Assembly: GCA_966185765.1 (NCBI GenBank)
Contig: CBIFVZ010000005.1
Coordinates: forward strand, 36,104-100,103
From: CBIFVZ01 sp966185765
GTDB lineage: Bacteria > Pseudomonadota > Gammaproteobacteria > Enterobacterales > Enterobacteriaceae
DNA: 64,000 bases
Reading direction: 5' to 3'
Below the pieces are notes generated by a model. It ran no database searches and was not told the origin of the DNA. It was given only the letters and a program-made list of their open reading frames with translations. Positions within the stretch are counted from its first letter, which is position 1; each line of letters opens with the position of its first letter. The position numbers and the translations under genes were made by a program. Positions 45,198-53,853 of this stretch are shown here, piece after piece.

Positions 45198-45491
45198 TTA
45201 TTCAAAAAATGCGCTATCTGCAAGCAGCGCATCGGCAATCTTCTCAGCGTCAAGGTGCAGCTCACCGCGAGCAATTGCGTCTTTGATCTGCGCCACACGC
45301 GCTAAATCGATGTCGCTACTGCCTGCCATCTGGCGGGATGCATCGCTAATCGTCACCTGCGTACCGAGCTTCTCCTGACCAACGCTGCGGGCAGCAGACT
45401 GCTCGCGTACGCCTTTGGCGTCATTCATGGTCGGCAAAACCGGGCCAGTGGTGGCAACAGGTTGAGTCGGAAGAGTACGTTCAATGCTCAT
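45198..45491 (-). CDS. flgM: Anti-sigma-28 factor FlgM
   Basis: 97 residues, low-complexity N terminus and a C-terminal half (VTISDASRQMAGSS, IKDAIARGELHLDAEKIADALL) that binds FliA. It holds FliA inactive until the hook is finished and FlgM is exported. It can be made both from the flgA transcript and from its own sigma-28 promoter. Confidence 0.95.
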   Translation of the reverse strand: MSIERTLPTQPVATTGPVLPTMNDAKGVREQSAARSVGQEKLGTQVTISDASRQMAGSSDIDLARVAQIKDAIARGELHLDAEKIADALLADSAFFE

Positions 45492-45545
45492 AGAAACCTC
45501 GACAATCTCTAAAACGGGACGGCTTTTTTTCAGTTGTTACACTGT

Positions 45546-45572
45546 ATATCGGCGCGGCCCCAAATTACTTGC
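45546..45572 (-). promoter_or_regulatory. Sigma-28 (FliA) promoter of flgMN
   Basis: On the minus strand: GCAAGTAA, 11 nt, GCCGATAT, 55 nt before flgM. The -10 matches 7 of 8 bases; the -35 is weaker (AAGT core). Position agrees with the known class 3 promoter of flgM in enteric bacteria. Confidence 0.7.
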
Positions 45573-45601
45573 GTCTTTTTTTACGTTATTTTACGGGACG
45601 C

Positions 45602-46273
45602 TTATTGCGCGACGATGACAGCACCGCTGGCATCCACGCTGCCGGTAATCACCTGTCCTGATGCCATACGAATGCGCACCGGATCGTTCACCGCTGCATT
45701 CGTTGTTGCACGGCCTTTACTGCGGATACGAAACCCGTCCCCACTCAACACCACATCCACTTCATCGCCCGTCTTGATGACCCACGATTTGCGTAGTTGT
45801 CCGGCCACAATGGGCTGACCTGGATTAAGCGTGCGCGCTGCCACACTGCCCACGATTTCCTGTGGGTTGAACACCAGGCTTGCGGGCAGCTTGCTAAGCG
45901 AACCACGCTTCTCGACTATTTGCTGACGCCCCACGGTAGCGCCCGCCGGTATCGCTTCATGGGCCACCCAGTAACGCCCTTCGGCATCGACCGTAACCTG
46001 CAAAAACTGTTTGCGCTCGCACTGCACCGCAACACTCATGTTGCCGGTAAACCGGTTATTGTCCGCCAGCGTCAGCTTCGGGCGCTGGCAGGTCGGCCAC
46101 TGCGCCTGCGGCGTTTTAATCGTGACGTGGTGCTTCAGGCCTTTATCGGCATGGCGCGCGTTAAGTTGCGCCTCAATTTGTGCGGCCAGTCCGCTGCCTT
46201 CTGCCAACGCAGAGCCGCACACCAGCGCAAGCAGGCCAGCAACAGCAGTACGTACAGGTATGGATAAGCGCAT
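45602..46273 (-). CDS. flgA: P-ring assembly chaperone FlgA
   Basis: 223 residues from the ATG at 46273 (GAGAGA just upstream); a TTG at 46300 would add nine. Signal peptide ending near GSALAEG. C-terminal SAF-type domain with VIKTGDEVDVVLSGDGFRI and GQVITGSVDASG. Acts in the periplasm to help FlgI form the P ring. Divergent from flgB. Confidence 0.94.
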   Translation of the reverse strand: MRLSIPVRTAVAGLLALVCGSALAEGSGLAAQIEAQLNARHADKGLKHHVTIKTPQAQWPTCQRPKLTLADNNRFTGNMSVAVQCERKQFLQVTVDAEGRYWVAHEAIPAGATVGRQQIVEKRGSLSKLPASLVFNPQEIVGSVAARTLNPGQPIVAGQLRKSWVIKTGDEVDVVLSGDGFRIRSKGRATTNAAVNDPVRIRMASGQVITGSVDASGAVIVAQ

Positions 46274-46456
46274 AGTTCTCTCAGAGTCAGCAGGAAGCAA
46301 TTAAGTACAGTCACGATTTTACAGGACGCCAGTCTATAGAAAATTTAGCCAGGTTATGGGGACAAATAACCAACCTTTTTGCCCTTATTCGTCGGATAGC
46401 CTTTTGCCATTCGGTTTTAAAATAGCCGCCTCATGAAACCAGGAGCTGGAGGAAAC
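46274..46456. promoter_or_regulatory. Divergent flgA/flgB promoter region with possible FlhDC box
   Basis: 183 bases between divergent class 2 operons. On the minus strand at 46397-46411 lies AATGGCAAAAGGCTA, close to the FlhDC half-site pattern AATGGCARAAATAGC. The second half-site is not clear. The position is the one where FlhDC acts in E. coli and Salmonella. Confidence 0.4.
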
Positions 46457-46873
46457 ATGCTCGACAAACTAGACGGCCACCTGAATTTCCAGAAAGAAGC
46501 ACTGCATCTACTGAACAAGCGTCAGGAAGTGCTCGCGGCCAATATCGCCAACAACGATACGCCTGGCTATCAGGCCCGTGATATCGATTTTTCAGCTGAG
46601 CTGAAAAACGCCGTCGAGCAGGGGCGAACCTCCGCAGGCGGCGCGCTGTCGCTCACCTTGTCGTCCCGTGGTCATATCCCGGCAACCGCACCGGCTCACC
46701 TGGAAAATCAGCTGCTTTACCGCATCCCGGATCAGCCGAGCGCGGATGGCAACACGGTCGACATGGACCGGGAAAGGGTGAACTTCGCCGACAACAGTGT
46801 GAAGTACCAGACCAGCCTGACCATGATTAACGGCCACATCAAAAGCATGATGTCAGTAATGAACCAGGGATAA
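46457..46873 (+). CDS. flgB: Proximal rod protein FlgB
   Basis: 138 residues from the ATG at 46457, preceded by GGAGGAAAC; the length equals E. coli FlgB. Rod signature AANIANNDTPGYQARDIDF and C-terminal VDMDRERVNFADNSVKYQTSL. First gene of the flgB-J operon. Confidence 0.97.
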   Translation: MLDKLDGHLNFQKEALHLLNKRQEVLAANIANNDTPGYQARDIDFSAELKNAVEQGRTSAGGALSLTLSSRGHIPATAPAHLENQLLYRIPDQPSADGNTVDMDRERVNFADNSVKYQTSLTMINGHIKSMMSVMNQG

Positions 46874-46881
46874 TTTTGACG

Positions 46882-47286
46882 ATGTCAATTTTCAGTATTT
46901 TCGATATTTCAGGCTCAGCCCTGACGGCGCAATCCCAGCGTCTGAACGTCAGCGCCAGCAACATGGCAAACGCCGACAGCGCCGTAGGACCGGACGGCCA
47001 GCCATATCGTGCAAAACAGGTCATTTTCCAGGTCAACGGCGCGCCTGGCCAGGAAGTGGGTGGCGTAAAGGTGGCAAACGTTGTGGAAAGCAACGCCCCG
47101 GACCGCATGGTCTATGACCCGGGTAATCCTATGGCGGATGGCAGCGGTTACGTACGCATGCCTAACGTCGATGTTGTAGGCGAAATGGTTAACACCATCT
47201 CAGCCTCACGCAGCTACCAGGCGAATGTGGAAGTCATGAACACCGCCAAGTCGCTGATGTTAAAGACGCTGAGCCTCGGCCAGTAA
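46882..47286 (+). CDS. flgC: Proximal rod protein FlgC
   Basis: 134 residues, the same as E. coli. The ATG at 46882 is chosen over a TTG six bases earlier. Conserved GSALTAQSQRLNVSASNMANADS and DVVGEMVNTISASRSYQANVEVMNTAKSLMLKTLSLGQ. Part of the rod. Confidence 0.97.
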   Translation: MSIFSIFDISGSALTAQSQRLNVSASNMANADSAVGPDGQPYRAKQVIFQVNGAPGQEVGGVKVANVVESNAPDRMVYDPGNPMADGSGYVRMPNVDVVGEMVNTISASRSYQANVEVMNTAKSLMLKTLSLGQ

Positions 47287-47310
47287 TTGCAGTAATAAAG
47301 GAAGCCATTA

Positions 47311-48036
47311 ATGTCCATTTCACCCGTGATGACCTCCGCCAGCACGCAGAGCGCCGCCAGAACCTCTGGCAACACGACTGCACAGGCTACGTCCACTGCT
47401 CAGGCCACGTCGAACAACACACTGGGTAACTCTGCTGATGAGCTGCTCAATAATTTTATGACGCTGCTTATCACCCAAATGCAGAACCAGGATCCGACCA
47501 ACCCGATGGATAACAACCAGCTCACCGCGCAGCTGGCACAGTTCCAGACCGCGGCCGGTATCCAGAACCTGAACTCCACCGTTGAAGCGGTAGGCATGCT
47601 GGTAACCAGTATGCAGCAGATGAGCGCGTCCGACTGGGTTGGCCGCACCGTCATGATTGAAGGTGATCCGAGCGTTTCTACCAGTGCAGACGGCAATAAA
47701 GAGTTTGGCTTCTCGCTGGGCAGTGACGCCGAAACCGTTACCGTGACCCTGACTGACAGCGCAGGCAACGCCTACACCGGCGAACTGAAAAACGTCAAAG
47801 CCGGGGTTCACAAATTCAGCCTGGACGATCTGGAAAACGTTCAGCCGGGCGCGCCGACCGCCGACACCGAGTTCAAAGTCGCCTTTAACGCCAAAAACGC
47901 AGAAGGCGCATCACCAGAAATCGTGGCGCTGAAAGCGGCGAAAGTTGAAGCCGTGTCCTTCACGCAGTCCGGCGCAGTATTGCAGCTGGGTCTGAATGGC
48001 ACCGCCACCCTCGGCATGGTCTACATGGTCGAATAA
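47311..48036 (+). CDS. flgD: Hook capping/assembly protein FlgD
   Basis: 241 residues. Ser/Thr/Ala-rich export signal, then LLNNFMTLLITQMQNQDPTNPMDNNQLTAQLAQFQ, the family signature, and a C-terminal beta domain. It caps the growing hook and leaves when the hook is done. AAAGGAAG before the ATG. Confidence 0.96.
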   Translation: MSISPVMTSASTQSAARTSGNTTAQATSTAQATSNNTLGNSADELLNNFMTLLITQMQNQDPTNPMDNNQLTAQLAQFQTAAGIQNLNSTVEAVGMLVTSMQQMSASDWVGRTVMIEGDPSVSTSADGNKEFGFSLGSDAETVTVTLTDSAGNAYTGELKNVKAGVHKFSLDDLENVQPGAPTADTEFKVAFNAKNAEGASPEIVALKAAKVEAVSFTQSGAVLQLGLNGTATLGMVYMVE

Positions 48037-48075
48037 CACATTCAGCTTTTAACTCTTTTTCACAGGAAACACTAA

Positions 48076-49299
48076 ATGAGTTTTTCACAAGGTCTTAGCG
48101 GTCTGAACGCCGCCTCACAGGCGCTCGACGTCGTGGGTAACAACATCGCTAACTCCCAGACAGTGGGCTTCAAATCAGGCTCCATCGCGTTTGCCGACGT
48201 TTTTGCCGGTTCTCAGATTGGTATGGGTGTTACCGTTGCAGGCGTTAACCAGAGCTTCTCTGACGGCGTTCTGGGTCAGGGCGCGAGCGCGCTGGATATG
48301 GGTATTTCCGGCAACGGGTTCTTCCGCCTGACCGATGACGCAGGCCGTACCTTCTACAGCCGTAACGGTCAGTTCCAGAGCGATGAGAACGGTTTTATCA
48401 TTAATAACCAGGGCATGTACCTCAACGGCTTCCAGGCAACCGGCACCCCACCGACCATCGAAGCGGGCGCCCCGGTTGGCCCAATTCAGATCCCAACCGG
48501 CCAGATGCCGGCAAGTGCCTCCACCAGCGGCACCATGAAGGGCAACCTGAACTCAGAAGATGACGCGATTGATACCGAGGAGTACCCGTTCGATCCGGCT
48601 AACAGCAAATCTTATAACTCCGTCACCCAGGTTGACGCTTACGACAGCCTCGGCAACAAGCACACCATCAACGTGTACTTCGTCAAAACCGGTGACAACA
48701 AGTGGACCGCCTACAGCAGCGACACCACCTCCCCGGTCATGAACGGTGATAACGTGGTATACGGCTCAACGGCACTGGAATTCGACGAAAAGGGCCAGCT
48801 GACCACGAACCCGGCAGAACTGAACGTGCAGAGCGCGGCCTACAACGGTGCAAATCCGCTGAACTTTGCGCTCGATATGGACGGAATGACCCAGCAGGCG
48901 ACCGACACCGCTATGAATAGCCCAAGCACCAATGGCTACGCGCCAGGCCTGATGAACGGTTACTCCGTGAGCGATAACGGGCAGATCATCGCGTCCTATT
49001 CCAACGGTCAGAAGCAGCTGCTGGGCCAGGTTGTGCTGGCAAACTTCACCAACCCGGGTGGCCTCAGCTCCACCGGTAACAACTGCTGGTCTGAAACCCC
49101 GCAGTCTGGCCAGCCGACCATCGGCACTTCCGGCACCGGTAACCTCGGTACGCTGTACGGCGGCAAGCTGGAAGCGTCTAACGTGGATCTGGGTGAAGAG
49201 ATGGTAAATATGATTGTTTATCAGCGTAACTACCAGTCCAACGCCCAGACCATCAAAACCCAGTCTGAAATCCTTCAGACACTGGTTAACCTGCGCTAA
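48076..49299 (+). CDS. flgE: Hook protein FlgE
   Basis: 407 residues (E. coli 402). N-terminal GLNAASQALDVVGNNIANSQTVGFKSG and C-terminal VDLGEEMVNMIVYQRNYQSNAQTIKTQSEILQTLVNLR are the D0 parts. The middle forms the hook surface. CAGGAAAC precedes the ATG. Confidence 0.98.
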   Translation: MSFSQGLSGLNAASQALDVVGNNIANSQTVGFKSGSIAFADVFAGSQIGMGVTVAGVNQSFSDGVLGQGASALDMGISGNGFFRLTDDAGRTFYSRNGQFQSDENGFIINNQGMYLNGFQATGTPPTIEAGAPVGPIQIPTGQMPASASTSGTMKGNLNSEDDAIDTEEYPFDPANSKSYNSVTQVDAYDSLGNKHTINVYFVKTGDNKWTAYSSDTTSPVMNGDNVVYGSTALEFDEKGQLTTNPAELNVQSAAYNGANPLNFALDMDGMTQQATDTAMNSPSTNGYAPGLMNGYSVSDNGQIIASYSNGQKQLLGQVVLANFTNPGGLSSTGNNCWSETPQSGQPTIGTSGTGNLGTLYGGKLEASNVDLGEEMVNMIVYQRNYQSNAQTIKTQSEILQTLVNLR

Positions 49300-49311
49300 G
49301 GGTAGGCTTTC

Positions 49312-50067
49312 ATGGATCGCGCTATATATACCGCGCTGGGAGCCGCTACAGCGGCTCTGGACAAACAGGCCGTCACGTCCAACAACCTGGCAAATGCCTC
49401 CACACCGGGTTTTCGCGCCCAACTGGCGGCATACCGCGCTGTGCCGATAGACGGCCCGAGCATTCAGACCCGTACGCTGGTCACAGCCTCCACGCCGTAC
49501 CACGACACCACGATGGGCACCATCAGCCAGACCGGTCGTAATCTCGACGTGGCACTGCCGCAGAATGGTTGGCTGGCGGTTCAGCTGCCGGATGGTCGTG
49601 AAGGCTACACCCGCAACGGTGCAATCCAGGTGGACGCCGAAGGCGCGCTTAGCGTGCGCGGCTATCCGCTGATGGGCGACGGCGGCCCGCTGATGGTGCC
49701 GCCGCAGGCAGAAATCACCATCGCGCCAGACGGTACCATCTCAGCACTGGGCGCAGGCGATGAAGCCACCGCTATTGCCCAGGTCGGTCGTCTGAAAATG
49801 GTGAGCGCAGAAAACACTGAGCTGACCCACGGCGATGACGGGCTGTTCCACGTCAGTGCAGCAACAGCGGCACAGCGCGGTGCGGTACTGCCACAGGACC
49901 CGGAGCTGACGCTCATCCCTGGCGCGATTGAGGGCAGCAACGTCAGCCCGGTGAAATCGATGGTGGACATGATTAGTAACGCGCGCAGCTTCGATATGCA
50001 GATGAAAACCATCTCCAACATCGATGACAACGCCAAACGCGCCAACCAATTACTGAGCCTCGGCTAA
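49312..50067 (+). CDS. flgF: Proximal rod protein FlgF
   Basis: 251 residues (same as E. coli). Starts AIYTALGAATAALDKQAVTSNNLANASTPGFRAQL and ends with the SPVKSMVDMISNARSFDMQMK helix. Rod component between FlgC and FlgG. Confidence 0.97.
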   Translation: MDRAIYTALGAATAALDKQAVTSNNLANASTPGFRAQLAAYRAVPIDGPSIQTRTLVTASTPYHDTTMGTISQTGRNLDVALPQNGWLAVQLPDGREGYTRNGAIQVDAEGALSVRGYPLMGDGGPLMVPPQAEITIAPDGTISALGAGDEATAIAQVGRLKMVSAENTELTHGDDGLFHVSAATAAQRGAVLPQDPELTLIPGAIEGSNVSPVKSMVDMISNARSFDMQMKTISNIDDNAKRANQLLSLG

Positions 50068-50090
50068 CGCCAGGCACAAGGAGTAGCACA

Positions 50091-50873
50091 ATGATCCGTT
50101 CTTTATGGATTGCCAAAACCGGGCTGGAAGCGCAGCAGACCAACATGGATGTGATTTCAAATAACCTGGCAAACGTCAGCACCAACGGCTTTAAGCGCCA
50201 GCGCGCCGTGTTTGAAGACCTGCTCTACCAAACCATGCGCCAGCCAGGTGCGCAGTCGTCTGAGCAGACCACCATTCCGTCTGGTTTACAGCTGGGTACC
50301 GGCGTGCGTCCGGTTGCCACCGAGCGTGTTCACAGCCAGGGCAGCCTGCAGCAGACCAATAACAGTAAAGACGTGGCCATCGATGGCAGCGGCTTTATCC
50401 AGGTGCTGATGCCGGATGGCACCACCGGCTACACCCGCGACGGGTCTTTCCAGATTGACCAGAACGGGCAGCTTGTGACCTCAAGCGGCTACCAGATTCA
50501 GCCAGCCATCACCGTGCCGCAGGATGCGCAGACTATTACCATCGGTAAAGACGGTATCGTCAGCGTGACCATCGCCGGTCAGACCGACCCACAGCAGGTC
50601 GGCCAGCTGACGCTTGCCACCTTTATCAACGACTCCGGCCTGGAAAGCGTGGGTGAAAACCTCTATCGCGAAACCCAGGCGTCTGGCGCACCTAACGAAA
50701 GTACCCCGGGCCTCAACGGCGCCGGTTCACTGATTCAGGGTTACGTGGAAACCTCTAACGTCAACGTGGCGGAAGAGCTGGTCAACATGATCCAGACCCA
50801 GCGTGCCTATGAAATCAACAGTAAAGCCGTTTCTACCTCTGACCAGATGCTCCAGCGTCTGAGCCAGATCTGA
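50091..50873 (+). CDS. flgG: Distal rod protein FlgG
   Basis: 260 residues (same as E. coli). Starts RSLWIAKTGLEAQQTNMDVISNNLANVSTNGFKRQRA and ends VAEELVNMIQTQRAYEINSKAVSTSDQMLQRLSQI. Builds the long distal rod that passes the P and L rings. AAGGAG before the ATG. Confidence 0.98.
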   Translation: MIRSLWIAKTGLEAQQTNMDVISNNLANVSTNGFKRQRAVFEDLLYQTMRQPGAQSSEQTTIPSGLQLGTGVRPVATERVHSQGSLQQTNNSKDVAIDGSGFIQVLMPDGTTGYTRDGSFQIDQNGQLVTSSGYQIQPAITVPQDAQTITIGKDGIVSVTIAGQTDPQQVGQLTLATFINDSGLESVGENLYRETQASGAPNESTPGLNGAGSLIQGYVETSNVNVAEELVNMIQTQRAYEINSKAVSTSDQMLQRLSQI

Positions 50874-50891
50874 TTCCGCTTGTGACACCGC

Positions 50892-50911
50892 GCTCCGCCT
50901 GCGGGCGGAGC
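50892..50911 (+). other. Perfect hairpin between flgG and flgH covering a GGAG
   Basis: GCTCCGCC-TGCG-GGCGGAGC: 8-bp stem, 4-nt loop, no T-run. Its 3' arm contains the GGAG nearest to the flgH GTG start, so folding could lower flgH translation, or the stem could stabilise upstream mRNA. Confidence 0.65.
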
Positions 50912-50921
50912 CGTAACCGCA

Positions 50922-51674
50922 GTGACTAAAGACATGACCCTGATCCTTACTGATAAATCCGCCTTCGGCGGCCACACCACTTCGCGTAAACGTACTGGTG
51001 CCATTGCCGCGCTGGCCCTGAGCCTGCTTGCCAGCGGCTGCGCCTACGTTCCGCAAAAGCCGATGATCGACGGCCCGACGACCGCACAGCCTGTCCAGGT
51101 GACGCCGAACGCCGCCAGCGGCTCTATTTTTCAGTCAGGACAGGCGATGAATTACGGCTACCAGCCGATGTTTGAAGACCGCCGCCCGCGCAGCATCGGC
51201 GACACGCTGACGATTGTGTTGCAGGAAAACGTCAGCGCCAGCAAGAGTTCGTCCGCCAACGCCTCACGTAATGGCTCCGCTGGGCTTGCGGTCGATTCCG
51301 TTCCGCGCTTTATGGACGGCCTGTTTGGCAATGGTCGCGCAGACACCTCTGTGAGTGGCAACAGCGCCTTTAAAGGCGGCGGTGGTGCAGCCGCACAGAA
51401 CACCTTCAGCGGCACCATTACCGTTACGGTGCACCAGGTGCTGGCAAACGGCAACCTACAGGTGGTGGGCGAAAAACAAATCGCCATCAACCAGGGTACC
51501 GAATTTATCCGCTTCTCCGGCGTGGTGAACCCACGCACGATTAGCGGCAGTAACACCGTTATCTCCACGCAGGTGGCAGACGCGCGTATTGAATACGTAG
51601 GCAACGGTTACATTAATGAGGCGCAGCAAATGGGCTGGCTCCAGCGCTTCTTCCTTAATATTTCACCATTCTGA
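50922..51674 (+). CDS. flgH: L-ring lipoprotein FlgH
   Basis: 250 residues from GTG at 50922; an ATG at 50934 is the alternative and would remove four residues. Long n-region, then LALSLLASGC with the lipobox Cys40. Conserved FEDRRPRSIGDTLTIVLQENVSASKSSSANASR and GWLQRFFLNISPF at the end. Forms the outer-membrane L ring. Confidence 0.95.
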   Translation: MTKDMTLILTDKSAFGGHTTSRKRTGAIAALALSLLASGCAYVPQKPMIDGPTTAQPVQVTPNAASGSIFQSGQAMNYGYQPMFEDRRPRSIGDTLTIVLQENVSASKSSSANASRNGSAGLAVDSVPRFMDGLFGNGRADTSVSGNSAFKGGGGAAAQNTFSGTITVTVHQVLANGNLQVVGEKQIAINQGTEFIRFSGVVNPRTISGSNTVISTQVADARIEYVGNGYINEAQQMGWLQRFFLNISPF

Positions 51675-51681
51675 GTATTTG

Positions 51682-52806
51682 ATGATGAAGAATTCCGTAA
51701 TTGCCTGGTGCCTCTGCCTGCTGTGTGCGGGCGCAAGCCTGCTGGCTGCGCCCACTGCGATGGCTGAGCGCATCCGGGATTTAACCACCGTACAGGGCGT
51801 GCGCAGCAACTCCCTCATCGGTTACGGCCTGGTGGTAGGCCTTGATGGCACCGGCGACCAGACCATGCAGACGCCGTTTACTACCCAGAGCCTGAACAAC
51901 ATGCTCTCCCAGCTCGGTATCACCGTACCGGCTGGCACCAACATGCAGCTTAAAAACGTCGCGGCCGTGGTCGTCACCGCACAGCTGCCGCCGTTTGCTC
52001 GTGCCGGGCAGAAGGTTGATGTAGTAGTGTCTTCACTGGGTAACGCGAAAAGCCTGCGCGGCGGTACGCTGTTAATGACGCCGCTTAAGGGCGTGGATAA
52101 CCAGGTCTATGCCTTAGCGCAGGGTAACCTGCTGATTTCCGGGGCTGGCGCCCAGGGCGGCGGCAGCCGCGTGCAGGTTAACCACCTGAACAGCGGGCGT
52201 ATTACCAGCGGTGCGATAATTGAACGTGAAGTCCCGGTCGATTTCTCCAGTGGCAACACCCTCAACCTGCAGCTTAATGAAGATGACTTCACTATGGCAC
52301 AGCTGATTAGCGATGAAATTAACCGTCGCTTCGGCGGCGGCACCGCCGTGCCGGAAGATGGCCGCAGCGTGCGTGTTTATGTACCGCGTGACGGCGCCGG
52401 TAAAGTGCGCTTCCTGGCCGACGTGCAAAACATCCCGATTCGCTCGCCGGTGGGCGATGCCCGCGTCATCGTGAACTCGCGTACCGGTACGGTGGTGATG
52501 AACCGCAACGTGGTACTTGACTCCTGCGCCATTGCCCAGGGCGACCTGACGGTAGAAGTTAACCGTGGCTACGACGTAAGCCAGCCAGACACGCCATTGG
52601 GTGGCGGCCAGACGGTGGTGACCCCGAATACCAATATTTCAATGCGTGAGCAGGGCGGTTCGCTGCAGCAGGTCAGCGCCAGCGCCAACCTCAACAGCGT
52701 GGTGCGCGCGCTCAATAACCTGGGCGCAACGCCGAACGATCTCATGGCGATTTTGCAGGCAATGCAATCCGCAGGCTGCCTGCGCGCGAAACTGGAGATT
52801 AACTGA
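51682..52806 (+). CDS. flgI: P-ring protein FlgI
   Basis: 374 residues from the first of two ATG codons at 51682, just after the flgH stop; earlier in-frame codons overlap flgH and would spoil the signal peptide. Signal peptide ends PTAMAERIRDL. Conserved VQGVRSNSLIGYGLVVGLDGTGDQ and two conserved Cys (LDSCAI, SAGCLRAKLEI). Forms the periplasmic P ring around the rod. Confidence 0.97.
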   Translation: MMKNSVIAWCLCLLCAGASLLAAPTAMAERIRDLTTVQGVRSNSLIGYGLVVGLDGTGDQTMQTPFTTQSLNNMLSQLGITVPAGTNMQLKNVAAVVVTAQLPPFARAGQKVDVVVSSLGNAKSLRGGTLLMTPLKGVDNQVYALAQGNLLISGAGAQGGGSRVQVNHLNSGRITSGAIIEREVPVDFSSGNTLNLQLNEDDFTMAQLISDEINRRFGGGTAVPEDGRSVRVYVPRDGAGKVRFLADVQNIPIRSPVGDARVIVNSRTGTVVMNRNVVLDSCAIAQGDLTVEVNRGYDVSQPDTPLGGGQTVVTPNTNISMREQGGSLQQVSASANLNSVVRALNNLGATPNDLMAILQAMQSAGCLRAKLEIN

Positions 52807-53756
52807 TGAAAGGTACGACAGCATTTGATATCCAGTCGCTTTCGGCGCTCAAGCGTGAGGCGAACACCTCGCCCAACAACGCGTTGAAGGCGGCGGCACA
52901 GCAGATGGAAGGGCTGTTCGTGCAGATGATGCTAAAAAGTATGCGTGACGCTACGCCAGAAGGCGGGCTGCTCGACAGCAGCCAGTCGCGCATGTTTACC
53001 GCCATGTACGACCAGCAGATTTCCCTGGATATCGCCGCACGCGGCCTGGGGCTGGCGGACGTCATGGTTAAGCAGTTTGGCGGTGAAGTGGAGACCACGC
53101 CCGTGCGCGGCTCCTCCGCCCCGGCGATACCGCTGGCGCTAAGCCAGGAAGCGCTCAACAACATGCCGCAGCAGGCGCTGCGCCAGGCGGTACGGCGCGC
53201 GATGCCGACGCTCGAATCCGAGCCGCTGCCCGCGCAGCCGACCGGCCCTGTGCTTAACAACGCCAACTTTATCTCCCGCCTGTCTGCACCCGCGCAGCAG
53301 GCCGCACGGGAAAGCGGGCTACCGGTGCAGTTGATTATGGCGCAAGCCGCACTGGAGTCCGGCTGGGGCCAGCGTGAAATCAAAACCGAAGACGGTCGCC
53401 CCAGCCACAACCTGTTCGGCATCAAAGCCACCGGCAACTGGAAAGGCCGCACCACCGAAATCACCACCACCGAGTACATCAACGGCGCAGCGCAGAAAGT
53501 GAAGGCGAAGTTCCGCGTCTACGACTCTTACGCCCATGCGCTGTCTGACTACGCCACGCTGTTAACGCGCAACCCGCGCTACCAGAAAGTGGTGGACGCT
53601 CAAAGCCCGGAACAAGGCGCCCGTGCGCTGCAGGCAGCAGGTTATGCCACCGACCCGAAATACGCGCAAAAGCTTATCTCCATTATCCAGAACGTGAAGG
53701 GCAGCCTGAACGACGCGGTGAAGGCCTACCAGACGGATCTCGGCTCGATTTTCTAA
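52806..53756 (+). CDS. flgJ: Rod-cap and peptidoglycan hydrolase FlgJ
   Basis: 316 residues. The start overlaps the flgI stop (TGATG). The N-terminal half is the rod-cap domain (MEGLFVQMMLKSMRDATPEGG). The C-terminal half is a glucosaminidase domain (MAQAALESGWGQREI with the catalytic Glu, PSHNLFGIKATGNWKG). It opens the cell wall for the rod. Last gene of the class 2 flg operon. Confidence 0.97.
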   Translation: MKGTTAFDIQSLSALKREANTSPNNALKAAAQQMEGLFVQMMLKSMRDATPEGGLLDSSQSRMFTAMYDQQISLDIAARGLGLADVMVKQFGGEVETTPVRGSSAPAIPLALSQEALNNMPQQALRQAVRRAMPTLESEPLPAQPTGPVLNNANFISRLSAPAQQAARESGLPVQLIMAQAALESGWGQREIKTEDGRPSHNLFGIKATGNWKGRTTEITTTEYINGAAQKVKAKFRVYDSYAHALSDYATLLTRNPRYQKVVDAQSPEQGARALQAAGYATDPKYAQKLISIIQNVKGSLNDAVKAYQTDLGSIF

Positions 53757-53764
53757 AAAAATAC

Positions 53765-53791
53765 AGAAGTTTTCCTCACGAATGCCGATAA
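53765..53791 (+). promoter_or_regulatory. Sigma-28 (FliA) promoter of flgKL
   Basis: AGAAGTTT (53765-53772), 11 nt, GCCGATAA (53784-53791): 14 of 16 consensus bases, exact spacing, 62 nt before flgK. Confidence 0.87.
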
Positions 53792-53853
53792 CACTGGCAG
53801 AGGATTTGTCTGCCAGCAACTGCGTTGGCCATGAAAGATAAAACGAGAATACT

